Source: JAMXLO01 sp037201625
GTDB lineage: Bacteria; Pseudomonadota; Alphaproteobacteria; Acetobacterales; Acetobacteraceae
Assembly (NCBI GenBank): GCA_037201625.1
Contig: JBBCGR010000003.1
Coordinates: forward strand, 3,038,001-3,102,000
Direction of reading: 5' to 3'
DNA length: 64,000 bases
Shown here: positions 8,228 through 16,713 of the stretch, in pieces
Layout: every line of letters starts with the position of its first letter
How positions within the stretch are numbered: position 1 is the first letter of the stretch
Notes under the pieces: generated by a model
Told to the model about the DNA's origin: nothing
Seen by the model: only the letters and a program-made list of their open reading frames with translations
Database searches by the model: none
Translations under genes and position numbers: made by a program

Positions 8228-9352
8228 ATGCTGCAGCCGCCGCCCGCTCGCCCTGGCATGCGCGAGGAGGAGGTCGATACGCCCGCCCTGCTGATCGACC
8301 TCGACGCGTTCGAATACAATCTGGCGCACATGGCGGAGTTGCTGGCGCCCACCAAAGCGAAGCTGCGGGCGCACGCCAAGACCCATAAGTCGCCGGTGGT
8401 CGCCAAACTGCAGATGGCGCACGGCGCGGTCGGGCAATGCGTGCAGAAGGTGGCGGAGGCCGAGGCGCTGGCCTGGGGCGGCATTCCGGACATCCTGGTG
8501 AGCAACGAGGTAGTGGGCGCGTCGAAGCTGGCCCGGCTGGCGGCACTGGCACGCATCGCCAAGGTGGCGGTGTGTGTCGATGACGCGGCGCAGGTCGCGA
8601 TGATCGAGGCCGCGGCGGAGGATGCCGGCATCCGGTTGTCCGTGCTGGTGGAGATCGATGTCGGCGCCGGCCGCTGCGGCGTGGCGCCGGGGCCGGACGC
8701 GGTGGCGCTGGCGCAGCGGATCGCGGCGTCGAAGCACCTGATCTTCGGCGGCCTGCAGGCCTACCAGGGCAGCGCGCAGCACAAGCGCACGGTGGCGGAG
8801 CGGCGCAGCCTGATCGACAACGCGGTCGAAGGATCGCGCCGCACGGTGGAGCAGTTGCGCCAGCAGGGGCTCGACTGCCCGATCGTCGGCGGCGCCGGTA
8901 CCGGCACGTTCCAGTTCGAGTCGGTATCGGGCGTCTATACGGAGATCCAGGCCGGCAGCTATGTGTTCATGGATGCCGACTACGCCCGCAACCTGGATGA
9001 GGCGGGGGCGCCGATCAGCACGTTCCGCCATGCGCTGTTCGTGCTGGCGACGGTGATGAGCGTGCCGAACCGCAGCATCGCGGTCGTGGATGCCGGCCAC
9101 AAGGCGGTGTCCGTGGACAGCGGTATGCCGACGCTCTGGCAGCGGCCCGATATCCGCTACGTCGGTGCATCGGACGAGCACGGCAAGCTTGAGGTTGGTT
9201 CGGAGACGGCGGCGCCGAAACTGGGTGAGAAGCTGCGGCTGGTGCCGGGCCACTGCGATCCGACGGTGGACCGCTACGACTGGTATGTCGGCGTTCGCGG
9301 CGGCCGGGTGGAATGCCTGTGGCCGATCGCGGCGCGGGGCGGGATGTACTGA
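8228..9352 (+). CDS. DSD1-family PLP enzyme (D-threonine aldolase / 3-hydroxyaspartate aldolase-like)
   Basis: A cytoplasmic PLP- and metal-dependent enzyme of fold type III, 374 aa. The alanine-racemase-like N-terminal barrel has the cofactor lysine in RAHAKTHKSP (K51). Glycine-rich phosphate-binding GGAGTGTFQFE follows near residue 220, and a C-terminal beta domain carries the metal site PGHCDPTVDRYD. Family members cleave D-threonine or 3-hydroxyaspartate to glycine or glyoxylate products, or dehydrate D-serine; which applies here cannot be told. AAGGAG precedes the ATG. It converges with cheR, leaving only 3 bp between stop codons. It may belong to the upstream catabolic cluster. Confidence 0.9.
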   Translation: MLQPPPARPGMREEEVDTPALLIDLDAFEYNLAHMAELLAPTKAKLRAHAKTHKSPVVAKLQMAHGAVGQCVQKVAEAEALAWGGIPDILVSNEVVGASKLARLAALARIAKVAVCVDDAAQVAMIEAAAEDAGIRLSVLVEIDVGAGRCGVAPGPDAVALAQRIAASKHLIFGGLQAYQGSAQHKRTVAERRSLIDNAVEGSRRTVEQLRQQGLDCPIVGGAGTGTFQFESVSGVYTEIQAGSYVFMDADYARNLDEAGAPISTFRHALFVLATVMSVPNRSIAVVDAGHKAVSVDSGMPTLWQRPDIRYVGASDEHGKLEVGSETAAPKLGEKLRLVPGHCDPTVDRYDWYVGVRGGRVECLWPIAARGGMY

Positions 9353-9355
9353 CAT

Positions 9356-10213
9356 CTATCCCGCCGCGGCAACGGTCCGGCCGGCGGGCGCCGGTGTCAG
9401 CCCGTAGACCCCTCTTTCCGCCGGCAGCGGTGCGAAGCGGCTGGTGATCCCGAGCACGGTCTCTGCGCCGCCGAGATACAGCAGGCCGTCTGCCGGCATC
9501 TGCTGCGCCACTGCGTCCAGCACCTTGGCTTTCGTCGGCTGGTCGAAATAGATCAGCACGTTGCGGCAGAACACGACGTCGAACTGGCCCAGGCCTCGCA
9601 GGTCGCCCAGCAGGTTCCATTCCTTGTATTGGACCATGCTGCGGAGTGCATCGCTGATGCGCCAGGCGGCCTGGTCCTTGCGGAAGTAGCGCATCAGCAT
9701 CTGCACCGGCAGGCCGCGCTGCACCTCGAACTGCGTGTACACCCCCTCACGCGCGCGCGTGAGCTGGTCGCGCGCCAGGTCGGTGCCGATGATCTCCACC
9801 CGCCGGTCACCCACCGTGGCGCGGCACTCGGTGAGGATCATGGCGAGGGAATAGGCTTCCTGGCCGGATGACGATGCGGCGGACCAGATGCGCAGCGGGG
9901 CGGTCGCGCTCCGTGCGGCGAGGAGCCGTGGCAGCGCCTGGTTGCGGAAATGCTGGAACGGCTTGTCGTCGCGGAAGAAGAAGCTCTCGTTGGTGGTCAT
10001 CGCCTCGACCACGTCGCGGATCAGCGGTTCCGCGGCGAGCCCTCGCAGCCGGTCGGCCAGCGCCGCCAGATCGCGGAACTTCTCGCGCTTGAGAATCGGC
10101 GCCAGCCGGGTCTCGAGCAGGTACAGCTTGTCCGGCCCGATCACGAGGCCCGAGCGGTTCTTGAGCAAGGTCGCAAACGTCTGGAATGCGGCCGAGGGCA
10201 GCGTCTGGCTCAT
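9356..10213 (-). CDS. cheR: Chemotaxis protein methyltransferase CheR
   Basis: A SAM-dependent methyltransferase that methylates glutamates of chemoreceptors, 285 aa. The N-terminal helical domain (about 1-75) is followed by the catalytic Rossmann domain with LRIWSAASSSGQEAYSLAM as SAM-binding motif and DVVFCRNVLIYFD near residue 220. It is the last gene of the minus-strand che operon; its start overlaps the cheB stop by 4 bp, which couples the antagonistic methylation and demethylation enzymes. Confidence 0.96.
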   Translation of the reverse strand: MSQTLPSAAFQTFATLLKNRSGLVIGPDKLYLLETRLAPILKREKFRDLAALADRLRGLAAEPLIRDVVEAMTTNESFFFRDDKPFQHFRNQALPRLLAARSATAPLRIWSAASSSGQEAYSLAMILTECRATVGDRRVEIIGTDLARDQLTRAREGVYTQFEVQRGLPVQMLMRYFRKDQAAWRISDALRSMVQYKEWNLLGDLRGLGQFDVVFCRNVLIYFDQPTKAKVLDAVAQQMPADGLLYLGGAETVLGITSRFAPLPAERGVYGLTPAPAGRTVAAAG

Positions 10214-11292
10214 GTGCGCGATACCCGCAGCATCTCCAGCAGTTTCGGGGCGATGCGCGGCAGAGGCAGGACCGCGTGGCAGAGTCCGGCCTGCGCCACG
10301 GCCCCGGGCATTCCCCAGACGACGCTGGTGGCTTCGTCCTGTGCGATGGCGCTGCCTCCGGCCTCGATCACCTGACGCGTCCCCGCCAGGCCGTCCTGAC
10401 CCATTCCGGTCAGCATCGCGACGAGCACGCGACCGTCGCAGGCGGCGCTGGCGCTGCGCAGCATCGGATCGACCGATGGCCGGCAGAAATTCTCCGGCGG
10501 ATCGGTGGTGATGCGTGCCCGCAGGCTGCCGCGGCCCGTTTCGACCAGCAGATGCCGGTCTCCCGGAGCCAGGTAGATGCGACCGGCGGAGAGGGTCTCG
10601 CCCTCCTTCGCCTCCGCGCAGGGCAGGCCGCCCAGCTTGCTGATGTGCTCGGCCAGGATCGGCGTGAACGTCGCGGGCATATGCTGGGTCATCACCACGG
10701 GTACGTTGATCGACTTGCCCAGGCCCTGCACCAGGGTGAACAGTGCCTGCGGCCCGCCGGTGGAACTGCCGATGGCCAGCAGCCGTGGCGGCATGCCGGC
10801 AGGCGGCCGCAGCCGCAGGTCGGCCATGTCACGCATTGGCTGCGTGCCGCGACGGCGGATCCGCCCCAGGCCTTTGACCTTCTCGACCAGTTCGCGGCGA
10901 AACGCCTCATCGCCGGTCACGGCGGAGGGTTTCGGCACATAGTCGGCCGCGCCCAGCCGCAAGGCGCGGAGCGCGATATCGGCGCCGCGAGTGGTGAGGG
11001 TGGAGGCCATGATGATCTTGAGCGAAGGGTCCGCCCGCAACAGCAGCGGCAGCGCGGTGAGCCCGTCCATCACCGGCATTTCGATGTCGAGGACGACGAC
11101 ATCGGCCGGCGTACGCTTTATCTCATCCAGGGCCATCTGGCCGTTGGCGACACGTGCCACCACCTGCACGCCAGGGTCGGCATCGAGCATGCGCGCAACC
11201 GCACCGCGAATGACTGCCGAGTCATCGCAGACCATGACACGCACGGCCTGGGTTGCGGCCGGCCTTACCGCCGCACGGGCGGGGGCGATCAC
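10210..11292 (-). CDS. cheB: Chemotaxis response regulator protein-glutamate methylesterase CheB
   Basis: 360 aa, demethylates or deamidates receptors when phosphorylated by CheA. A receiver domain (about 17-135) carries the acidic pair in MVCDDSAV and phospho-acceptor D69 in VVLDIEMPVMDG. A linker leads to the methylesterase domain with the catalytic serine in AIGSSTGGPQAL, the histidine in TQHMPATFTP and the aspartate in GMGQDGLAG. The start overlaps the cheY stop by 4 bp and the stop overlaps cheR by 4 bp. Confidence 0.97.
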   Translation of the reverse strand: MIAPARAAVRPAATQAVRVMVCDDSAVIRGAVARMLDADPGVQVVARVANGQMALDEIKRTPADVVVLDIEMPVMDGLTALPLLLRADPSLKIIMASTLTTRGADIALRALRLGAADYVPKPSAVTGDEAFRRELVEKVKGLGRIRRRGTQPMRDMADLRLRPPAGMPPRLLAIGSSTGGPQALFTLVQGLGKSINVPVVMTQHMPATFTPILAEHISKLGGLPCAEAKEGETLSAGRIYLAPGDRHLLVETGRGSLRARITTDPPENFCRPSVDPMLRSASAACDGRVLVAMLTGMGQDGLAGTRQVIEAGGSAIAQDEATSVVWGMPGAVAQAGLCHAVLPLPRIAPKLLEMLRVSRT

Positions 11293-11657
11293 AGCAGCCC
11301 GACCTGCTCGAACTTGCCCACCAGGATGTCCTCATCGAACGGCTTCATGATGTACTCCTGTGCGCCGTGCGTGATCGCGAGCTCGATCGAGGACATGTCT
11401 GTCTCGGTCGTGCAGAACACCACGGGCGGCCTGTCCGGGCCGTATTCGGCGCGCAATTGTTTGAGGAACTCGATCCCGTTCATCACGGGCATGTTCCAAT
11501 CCAGCAAGACGCAGTCGGGCATGCTGATCCGGCATGCGTCGAGCGCCTGCTGGCCATCGCCCGCTTCCGCGACATCGAAGCCGTGCGCTTCAAGGATACG
11601 GCGCGCTACCTTGCGCACGACGCGGCTGTCATCCACTACAAGGCACACGCGCGACAT
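11289..11657 (-). CDS. cheY: Chemotaxis response regulator CheY
   Basis: A stand-alone receiver protein, 122 aa, that carries the phosphoryl signal from CheA to the flagellar motor. The acidic pocket is VVDDSRVV, the phospho-acceptor D53 is in LLDWNMPVMNG, the switch threonine is in FCTTE and the lysine is in IMKPFDED. It lies 11 bp downstream of cheW and overlaps cheB by 4 bp. As the only free CheY in the operon, it may be the motor regulator or a phosphate sink. Confidence 0.95.
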   Translation of the reverse strand: MSRVCLVVDDSRVVRKVARRILEAHGFDVAEAGDGQQALDACRISMPDCVLLDWNMPVMNGIEFLKQLRAEYGPDRPPVVFCTTETDMSSIELAITHGAQEYIMKPFDEDILVGKFEQVGLL

Positions 11658-11668
11658 GGCTGCATCCC

Positions 11669-12145
11669 TCAGCCGGCTTCATTGAGTGCAAGCAGCCGGC
11701 CGACATCGAGAACCACCAGCAGCCGCCCGTCGAGCCGGTAGATGCCGGCGCTGAACTGGGCCCATGCCGCAGGGAGGGTCGGCGGATTGCGCTCGAATGC
11801 GCTGGCCTTCAGGCTCAGCACCTCGGATACCTGATCCACCAGCAACGCATAGAGTTCACCGCTCTGTTCGGCGACCACCGACATTCGCGGGTGTCCCTCG
11901 GGGGCCGGGGGCAACCGCAGCCGCTGCCGCAGGTCGATCGCCGTGACGATGCGCCCCCGCAGGTTGAGGCTGCCGGCAATCTCGGAGGGTGCCAGCGGAA
12001 TGCGCGTGATCTTGTGCTCGCCCAGGATGTCCCGCACCGCAAGCACGGGCACCCCGCAAAGCTGATCGGCGACGGTCAGCGTGACGAAGACGCGTTCGTC
12101 CGCATCGGTCGCGGAATCGGATCGTTCCAGAACGTCGGTGGTCAT
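11669..12145 (-). CDS. cheW: Chemotaxis coupling protein CheW
   Basis: A scaffold linking receptors to CheA, 158 aa from the chosen start. ATG 12145 (MTTDVLERSD) is preferred over the in-frame codon at 12193 because AGGAG lies 8 nt upstream on the minus strand and the longer form would run into cheA. The CheW fold is shown by FVTLTVADQLCGVPVLAVRD, PLAPSEIAGSLNLRGRIVTA and LLVDQVSEVL, and a final LLVVLDVGRLL strand. It begins 20 bp after the cheA stop. Confidence 0.94.
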   Translation of the reverse strand: MTTDVLERSDSATDADERVFVTLTVADQLCGVPVLAVRDILGEHKITRIPLAPSEIAGSLNLRGRIVTAIDLRQRLRLPPAPEGHPRMSVVAEQSGELYALLVDQVSEVLSLKASAFERNPPTLPAAWAQFSAGIYRLDGRLLVVLDVGRLLALNEAG

Positions 12146-12165
12146 GCATCGTCTCCTATCGTCGC

Positions 12166-14784
12166 CTACGCTGCGATCGGTTCCGCCAGGCACTGCCGCA
12201 GGCTGGCGATCAAAGCCTCACGCTGGAATTTGGCGACGTAATCGCTGAACCCGGCGTCACGTCCCGCCTCGATGTCCGCGGGTTCTGTCCGCGCCGACAG
12301 CGCGATCATGGGAAGCCGCACCCACGAACCGCTGCTGCGCACTGCACGGGCGAAGTCCAGCCCGTCCATGTCGGGCATCGTGATGTCGGACACGATCGCG
12401 TCGAACATCGTCCCGGCGTCGCGCAGGCGCAGCGCCTCCGCGGCGCTGGAGGCCGCCGTCACGCGATAGCCGGCCGCGCCGAGGATCGGTGTGACCAACT
12501 GACGGAAGAAGTCGCTGTCCTCCACCACCAGCACCCGCCGGGACCTGTCCTGCGTTGTCGTCTGCGCCGAACCGTGGAACCAGTCCTGCCATGCCTGGGT
12601 CAGCCAGTAGCCGGTATCGATGACGTCGGTGGCCAGGCCACCGATCACCGCCGAACCCAGCAGTCCGGGCCGTGCGCCGGACAGCTCGATGTTCAGCCGA
12701 TCCTCGACCACGTCTACGATCTCATCGACCATCAGCCCCATGCTGCGGTCTCCGTCGTTGAACACCAGCACTGACTGACGCGGCTTCGCGGTGTCGATAC
12801 TGTCCGACATGGCGACCAGCGGCATCAGCTTGCCGCGGTACTGGGTCACGGGAGCACCGCACGACACCTCGATCTTTTCGCGCGGGATGTCCTCGAGCCG
12901 GGCGACGAGCCCGAGCGGCACTGCGAGCTTCTGGTCGCTGCCGGCACGGAACAACAGCATGGCGGTACGGTCGTTGCTGCGCAGCGCGTCCACCGCGTTC
13001 GAGGCGATCGCCTTGGAGTCGCCGCCTGCGCCCACGCCGGTGCCTCGCGCAATGCCATTCGGATCGAGGATCATGATCACTGATCCGTCGCCCAGGATGG
13101 TGTTGCCGCTGAACATCGTGACGTGGCGCAGGATCGGTGCGACCGGCTTCACCACGATCTCTTCCGTGTCGAACACGCGATCGACGATGATGCCCATGCT
13201 GTTGGCGCCGACCTGCGCCACCACGATGTAGGCGCCGGTGTCGTCGTTATGCGAGCAGCCCAGCGCCAGCAGATCGTTGAGGTTGACCAGCGGCAGCAGA
13301 CGGTCGCGCAGGCGCAGCACGGGCGTGTCGTTGATCCGTTCGATCACGCTCTCGGAGCCGGCCTCGTTGTGGCTGCGGCCGGCTTCCTTCTGCGCGCGCA
13401 CCAGTTCCACCACACTGATCTGCGGGATGGCGAAGCGCTCGCCGCCTGCCTCCACGATCAGTGCGGACACGATCGCCAGCGTCAGCGGGATCTTGATGGT
13501 GAAGGTGGTGCCCTGGCCGGCCACGCTCTTGAGGTCGATCGTGCCGCCGATCTTCTCGATATTGCTCTTCACCACGTCCATGCCGACGCCGCGGCCCGAC
13601 ACCGCGGTGACCACGGCCGCGGTCGAGAAGCCGGCGCGGAAGATGAAGCGCTGCAGGTGCGCCTCGCTCATGCCGGCAAGCTCGGCCTCGGTCGCCAGCC
13701 CGTTCGCCAGCACCTTGGCACGAATTCTGTCGATCGGCAGGCCGCGGCCGTCATCCGAGATCTCGATGATGATGTGGCCGCCTTCATGGAAGGCATTCAG
13801 CGTGATGTGGCCGGTCTCGGGCTTGCCGGCGGCGCGGCGGTCGGCGGTGCCTTCCAGGCCATGGTCGCCGCTGTTGCGCACCATGTGCGTCAGCGGGTCC
13901 TTGATGAGCTCGAGCACCTGGCGATCGAGTTCAGTATCCGCGCCGAGCATGGTCAGCTCGATCTTCTTGTCCATCTCGCGGGCAAGGTCGCGGACCAGGC
14001 GCGGCAGCTTGTTCCACGCGATGCCGATCGGCTGCATGCGCGTCTTCATCACGCCTTCCTGCAGATCGGACGTGATGTGCGACAATCGCTGCAGCGGTAC
14101 CGTGAAGCCGTTGTTCTCCTGCGTGCGGGCAAGCTGGAGGAGCTGGTTGCGGGTCAGCACCAGTTCGCTGACCAGCGTCATCAGGTCCTCGAGCACATCC
14201 ACCGTCACGCGGATCGTCTGCGCTGCGGCGACCGGTTCGCCAGGCGGCGCATCAGGGTGCGCAACCGCCTGCGCGACGGAAGGAGCCACAGGCGCATGGG
14301 CAGCTTCCGCAACCGGCACAGCAACCGGTTCGGGGTCCGGCTCCGGCTCCATCGCGGGTGCCGCGGCGGGTGGCGCGGCAGGCGCTGCCGCCTTCTGCTT
14401 CGCGGCCTCGCCGGTTGCCGCAGCATTCAGCGCCGCGATCAGTTCGCCGTCGTCGCCGGTCGGTTCGCTGCCGGTCGCGGCCAGCCCGGCGACGATCACC
14501 TTGATCTGGTCGAGTGCCGCCAGCACGATCGTCACGACATCGGGCGTCGCCGACAGTACGCCGTCGCGCACCTTGCCAAGGACGTTCTCGCCGGCATGGG
14601 CGACGCGTTCGAGGCGCGGCAGACCCAGGAAGCCGCAGGTGCCCTTGATCGTGTGGACCAGGCGGAAGATCAGCGAGAGCGTCTCCTGGTCGCCTGGCGT
14701 CTGCTCAAGCTTCACCAGCGCAACGTCCAGGTCAGCGATGCTCTCGTTCGTCTCGGTGAGGAAGTCGGCGATCAGATCGTCCAT
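12166..14784 (-). CDS. cheA: Hybrid chemotaxis histidine kinase CheA with C-terminal receiver
   Basis: 872 aa, longer than the usual ~650. An HPt domain (1-105) has the phosphorylated H44 in RLVHTIKGTCGFLG; an Ala/Pro-rich linker (about 130-190) follows. The dimerisation and catalytic domains have HMVRNSGDHGLEG, SDDGRGLPIDRI and GRGVGMDVVKSNIEKIGG. There appear to be two CheW-like regions (about 440-570 and 595-725), then a receiver domain (about 748-868) with VSDITMPDMDG. The second CheW-like module and fused receiver are typical of alphaproteobacterial and alternative chemosensory kinases. First gene of the che operon. Confidence 0.95.
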   Translation of the reverse strand: MDDLIADFLTETNESIADLDVALVKLEQTPGDQETLSLIFRLVHTIKGTCGFLGLPRLERVAHAGENVLGKVRDGVLSATPDVVTIVLAALDQIKVIVAGLAATGSEPTGDDGELIAALNAAATGEAAKQKAAAPAAPPAAAPAMEPEPDPEPVAVPVAEAAHAPVAPSVAQAVAHPDAPPGEPVAAAQTIRVTVDVLEDLMTLVSELVLTRNQLLQLARTQENNGFTVPLQRLSHITSDLQEGVMKTRMQPIGIAWNKLPRLVRDLAREMDKKIELTMLGADTELDRQVLELIKDPLTHMVRNSGDHGLEGTADRRAAGKPETGHITLNAFHEGGHIIIEISDDGRGLPIDRIRAKVLANGLATEAELAGMSEAHLQRFIFRAGFSTAAVVTAVSGRGVGMDVVKSNIEKIGGTIDLKSVAGQGTTFTIKIPLTLAIVSALIVEAGGERFAIPQISVVELVRAQKEAGRSHNEAGSESVIERINDTPVLRLRDRLLPLVNLNDLLALGCSHNDDTGAYIVVAQVGANSMGIIVDRVFDTEEIVVKPVAPILRHVTMFSGNTILGDGSVIMILDPNGIARGTGVGAGGDSKAIASNAVDALRSNDRTAMLLFRAGSDQKLAVPLGLVARLEDIPREKIEVSCGAPVTQYRGKLMPLVAMSDSIDTAKPRQSVLVFNDGDRSMGLMVDEIVDVVEDRLNIELSGARPGLLGSAVIGGLATDVIDTGYWLTQAWQDWFHGSAQTTTQDRSRRVLVVEDSDFFRQLVTPILGAAGYRVTAASSAAEALRLRDAGTMFDAIVSDITMPDMDGLDFARAVRSSGSWVRLPMIALSARTEPADIEAGRDAGFSDYVAKFQREALIASLRQCLAEPIAA

Positions 14785-14895
14785 GGCAGCCCTCGCGGGC
14801 CCGGCACATCACCGGGCGGAGCGCCATCTTGGACAGGTGCTGACGAAGAATCGGTAAATGTGGGCGATGGTAAATTTGCCGATCAGGGTGGCCGA

Positions 14896-16212
14896 TCAGG
14901 GTGTCTGGGGCCGCCCCACGCAGTGGTAGTCGAGACCGGCCTCCCGCATGGCCACCGGGTCATAGACGTTGCGCAGGTCGACCACGACCCGTCCGCGCAT
15001 CGTCTCGCGCAGCCGGTCGGGACTCATGGCGCGGAATTCGTTCCATTCGGTGATGAGCACCAGCGCATCGGCGTCCCGGGCGGCATCGAAGGCATCGCGG
15101 CAGTAGGTGACGTTGCCCGGCAGCAGCGGCTTGGCCTGCTGCATACCCTCGGGGTCGAAGGCCCGGATCGTGGCGCCATCGCCGGACAGCCGTGTCACGA
15201 TGGAGAGCGCGGGAGCGTCGCGCATGTCGTCGGTTTCCGGTTTGAAGGTGAGGCCGAGCACGGCGATGGTCTTGCCGCGCACCGATCCGCCGCAGGCATT
15301 GATGACCCGCACCGCCATGTGGGATTTGCGCGCGTCGTTCACGGCGACCGTGGTTTCCACCAGGCGTGACGGCGTGCCGTAGTCCTGCGCGGTGCGCATG
15401 AGTGCCAGCGTGTCCTTGGGGAAGCAGGAGCCGCCATAGCCCGGCCCGGGATGCAGGAACTTGCGCCCGATCCGGCCGTCCAGGCCGATGCCGCGCGCCA
15501 CGTCGTGCACATCGGCACCGACCTTCTCGCACAGGTCCGCCATCTCGTTGATGAAGGTGACCTTCATGGCGAGGAAGGCGTTGGCGGCATATTTCGTGAG
15601 TTCGGCTGTCTCGATGCCGGTGAAGACGATCGGCGCCTCGATCAGGTAGAGCGGCCGGTACAGCCGGCGCAGCACCTCGCGCGCGCGGTCGCTCTCGGCG
15701 CCGATCACCACGCGGTCGGGCCGCATGAAGTCGCCGATCGCGTTGCCTTCGCGCAGGAATTCCGGGTTCGAGGCGACGTCGAAATCGAGGTCCGGCCGGG
15801 TCGCGCGGACGATTTCCGCGATCCGGCGGCTGGTGCCGACCGGCACCGTCGACTTGGTGACGATGACCGAATAGCTGCTGAGCGCGCGGGCCACCTGCTC
15901 GGCGGCGGCGTACACATAAGAGAGGTCGGCGTGTCCGTCGCCGCGGCGGGTGGGCGTGCCGACCGCAATGAACACGGCTTCGGCACCGCGCACCGCGGCG
16001 GTCAGATCGGCGGTGAAGGCGAGGCGGCCGGCGGCGACATTCTCCCCCACCAGCTTGTCGAGGCCAGGCTCGAAGATCGGCATGCGGCCTTCATGCAGCG
16101 CTGCCAGCTTGGCGGCATCGACCTCCACGACGGTCACGTCGGTGCCGAACTCGGCAAAGCAGGCACCGGAGACCAGGCCAACGTAGCCCCCGCCGATCAT
16201 GGCAATTCGCAT
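14896..16212 (-). CDS. ugd: UDP-glucose 6-dehydrogenase
   Basis: Oxidises UDP-glucose to UDP-glucuronate with NAD for polysaccharide or lipid-A sugar synthesis; 438 aa, full family length. NAD site GGGYVGLVSGACFAE at the N terminus, ITKSTVPVGTSRRI-type region near residue 115, substrate-site ELTKYAANAFLAMKVTFINE, and the catalytic cysteine in GYGGSCFPKDTLAL. AAGGAG lies 8 nt before the ATG. It is flanked by chemotaxis and flagellar genes, not by other polysaccharide genes; a role in surface polysaccharide is inferred from the enzyme only. Confidence 0.97.
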   Translation of the reverse strand: MRIAMIGGGYVGLVSGACFAEFGTDVTVVEVDAAKLAALHEGRMPIFEPGLDKLVGENVAAGRLAFTADLTAAVRGAEAVFIAVGTPTRRGDGHADLSYVYAAAEQVARALSSYSVIVTKSTVPVGTSRRIAEIVRATRPDLDFDVASNPEFLREGNAIGDFMRPDRVVIGAESDRAREVLRRLYRPLYLIEAPIVFTGIETAELTKYAANAFLAMKVTFINEMADLCEKVGADVHDVARGIGLDGRIGRKFLHPGPGYGGSCFPKDTLALMRTAQDYGTPSRLVETTVAVNDARKSHMAVRVINACGGSVRGKTIAVLGLTFKPETDDMRDAPALSIVTRLSGDGATIRAFDPEGMQQAKPLLPGNVTYCRDAFDAARDADALVLITEWNEFRAMSPDRLRETMRGRVVVDLRNVYDPVAMREAGLDYHCVGRPQTP

Positions 16213-16290
16213 CTGTGCGGCTCCTTCGCAGGTGGATCGGATAAAGCACGGGCGGGCGGCGCAATTCCAGAGCGCTGACCGGAAGGTGCC

Positions 16291-16713
16291 TCAGTCCTGG
16301 CCGCCGCGCCGTGCCATCTCATCGAGGTCGCCCTGCGCCCGGTGCTCGGCCGCCGCCGCGGCTGCCGCCGCGTGCCGTTCCAGCGTCTCCTCCACCGCAA
16401 GCACCGCTGCCCTGGCGGCCCCCAGCACCGCCCTCGCCTGAGCGGTCGCCAACTCGGCCGCTGCCTCGGCTTCCTGCGCCGCGTGCTGCTTCGGCCGGAT
16501 CCGGCGAAGCCAGGCGGCAAAGGCCTCGACCTCCGCATCGCCGGCGGCGAGGCTGGTTGCTGCCTCGGTCTCCTGGAGGATGGCGGCCGCGACGCCGGCA
16601 ACCGCCGCCGCGGCTTCACTCTCGCTGCGCAGGCAGTCCCCCAGCGCGCGTCGGGCCTGGTCCGCGGTCAGCCGGCGCAGCCGCAACAATGCCTCCAGCG
16701 GATCCTGTTTCAT
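16291..16713 (-). CDS. fliJ: FliJ-like flagellar export chaperone
   Basis: 140 aa, almost entirely alpha-helical and alanine-rich (HAAQEAEAAAELATAQARAV), as expected for the coiled-coil FliJ stalk that works with the FliI ATPase in flagellar type III export. Sequence identity in this family is low, so the call leans on context: its start overlaps the fliI stop by 4 bp and its length fits. No other flagellar genes are in the window. Confidence 0.82.
   Translation of the reverse strand: MKQDPLEALLRLRRLTADQARRALGDCLRSESEAAAAVAGVAAAILQETEAATSLAAGDAEVEAFAAWLRRIRPKQHAAQEAEAAAELATAQARAVLGAARAAVLAVEETLERHAAAAAAAAEHRAQGDLDEMARRGGQD

Noticed and set aside
7058..9355. 765-codon minus-strand open frame
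   Set aside because: Antisense to the amidohydrolase and PLP-enzyme genes; no domain and biased composition.
13123..15369. 748-codon plus-strand open frame
   Set aside because: Antisense to cheA and ugd; no domain.
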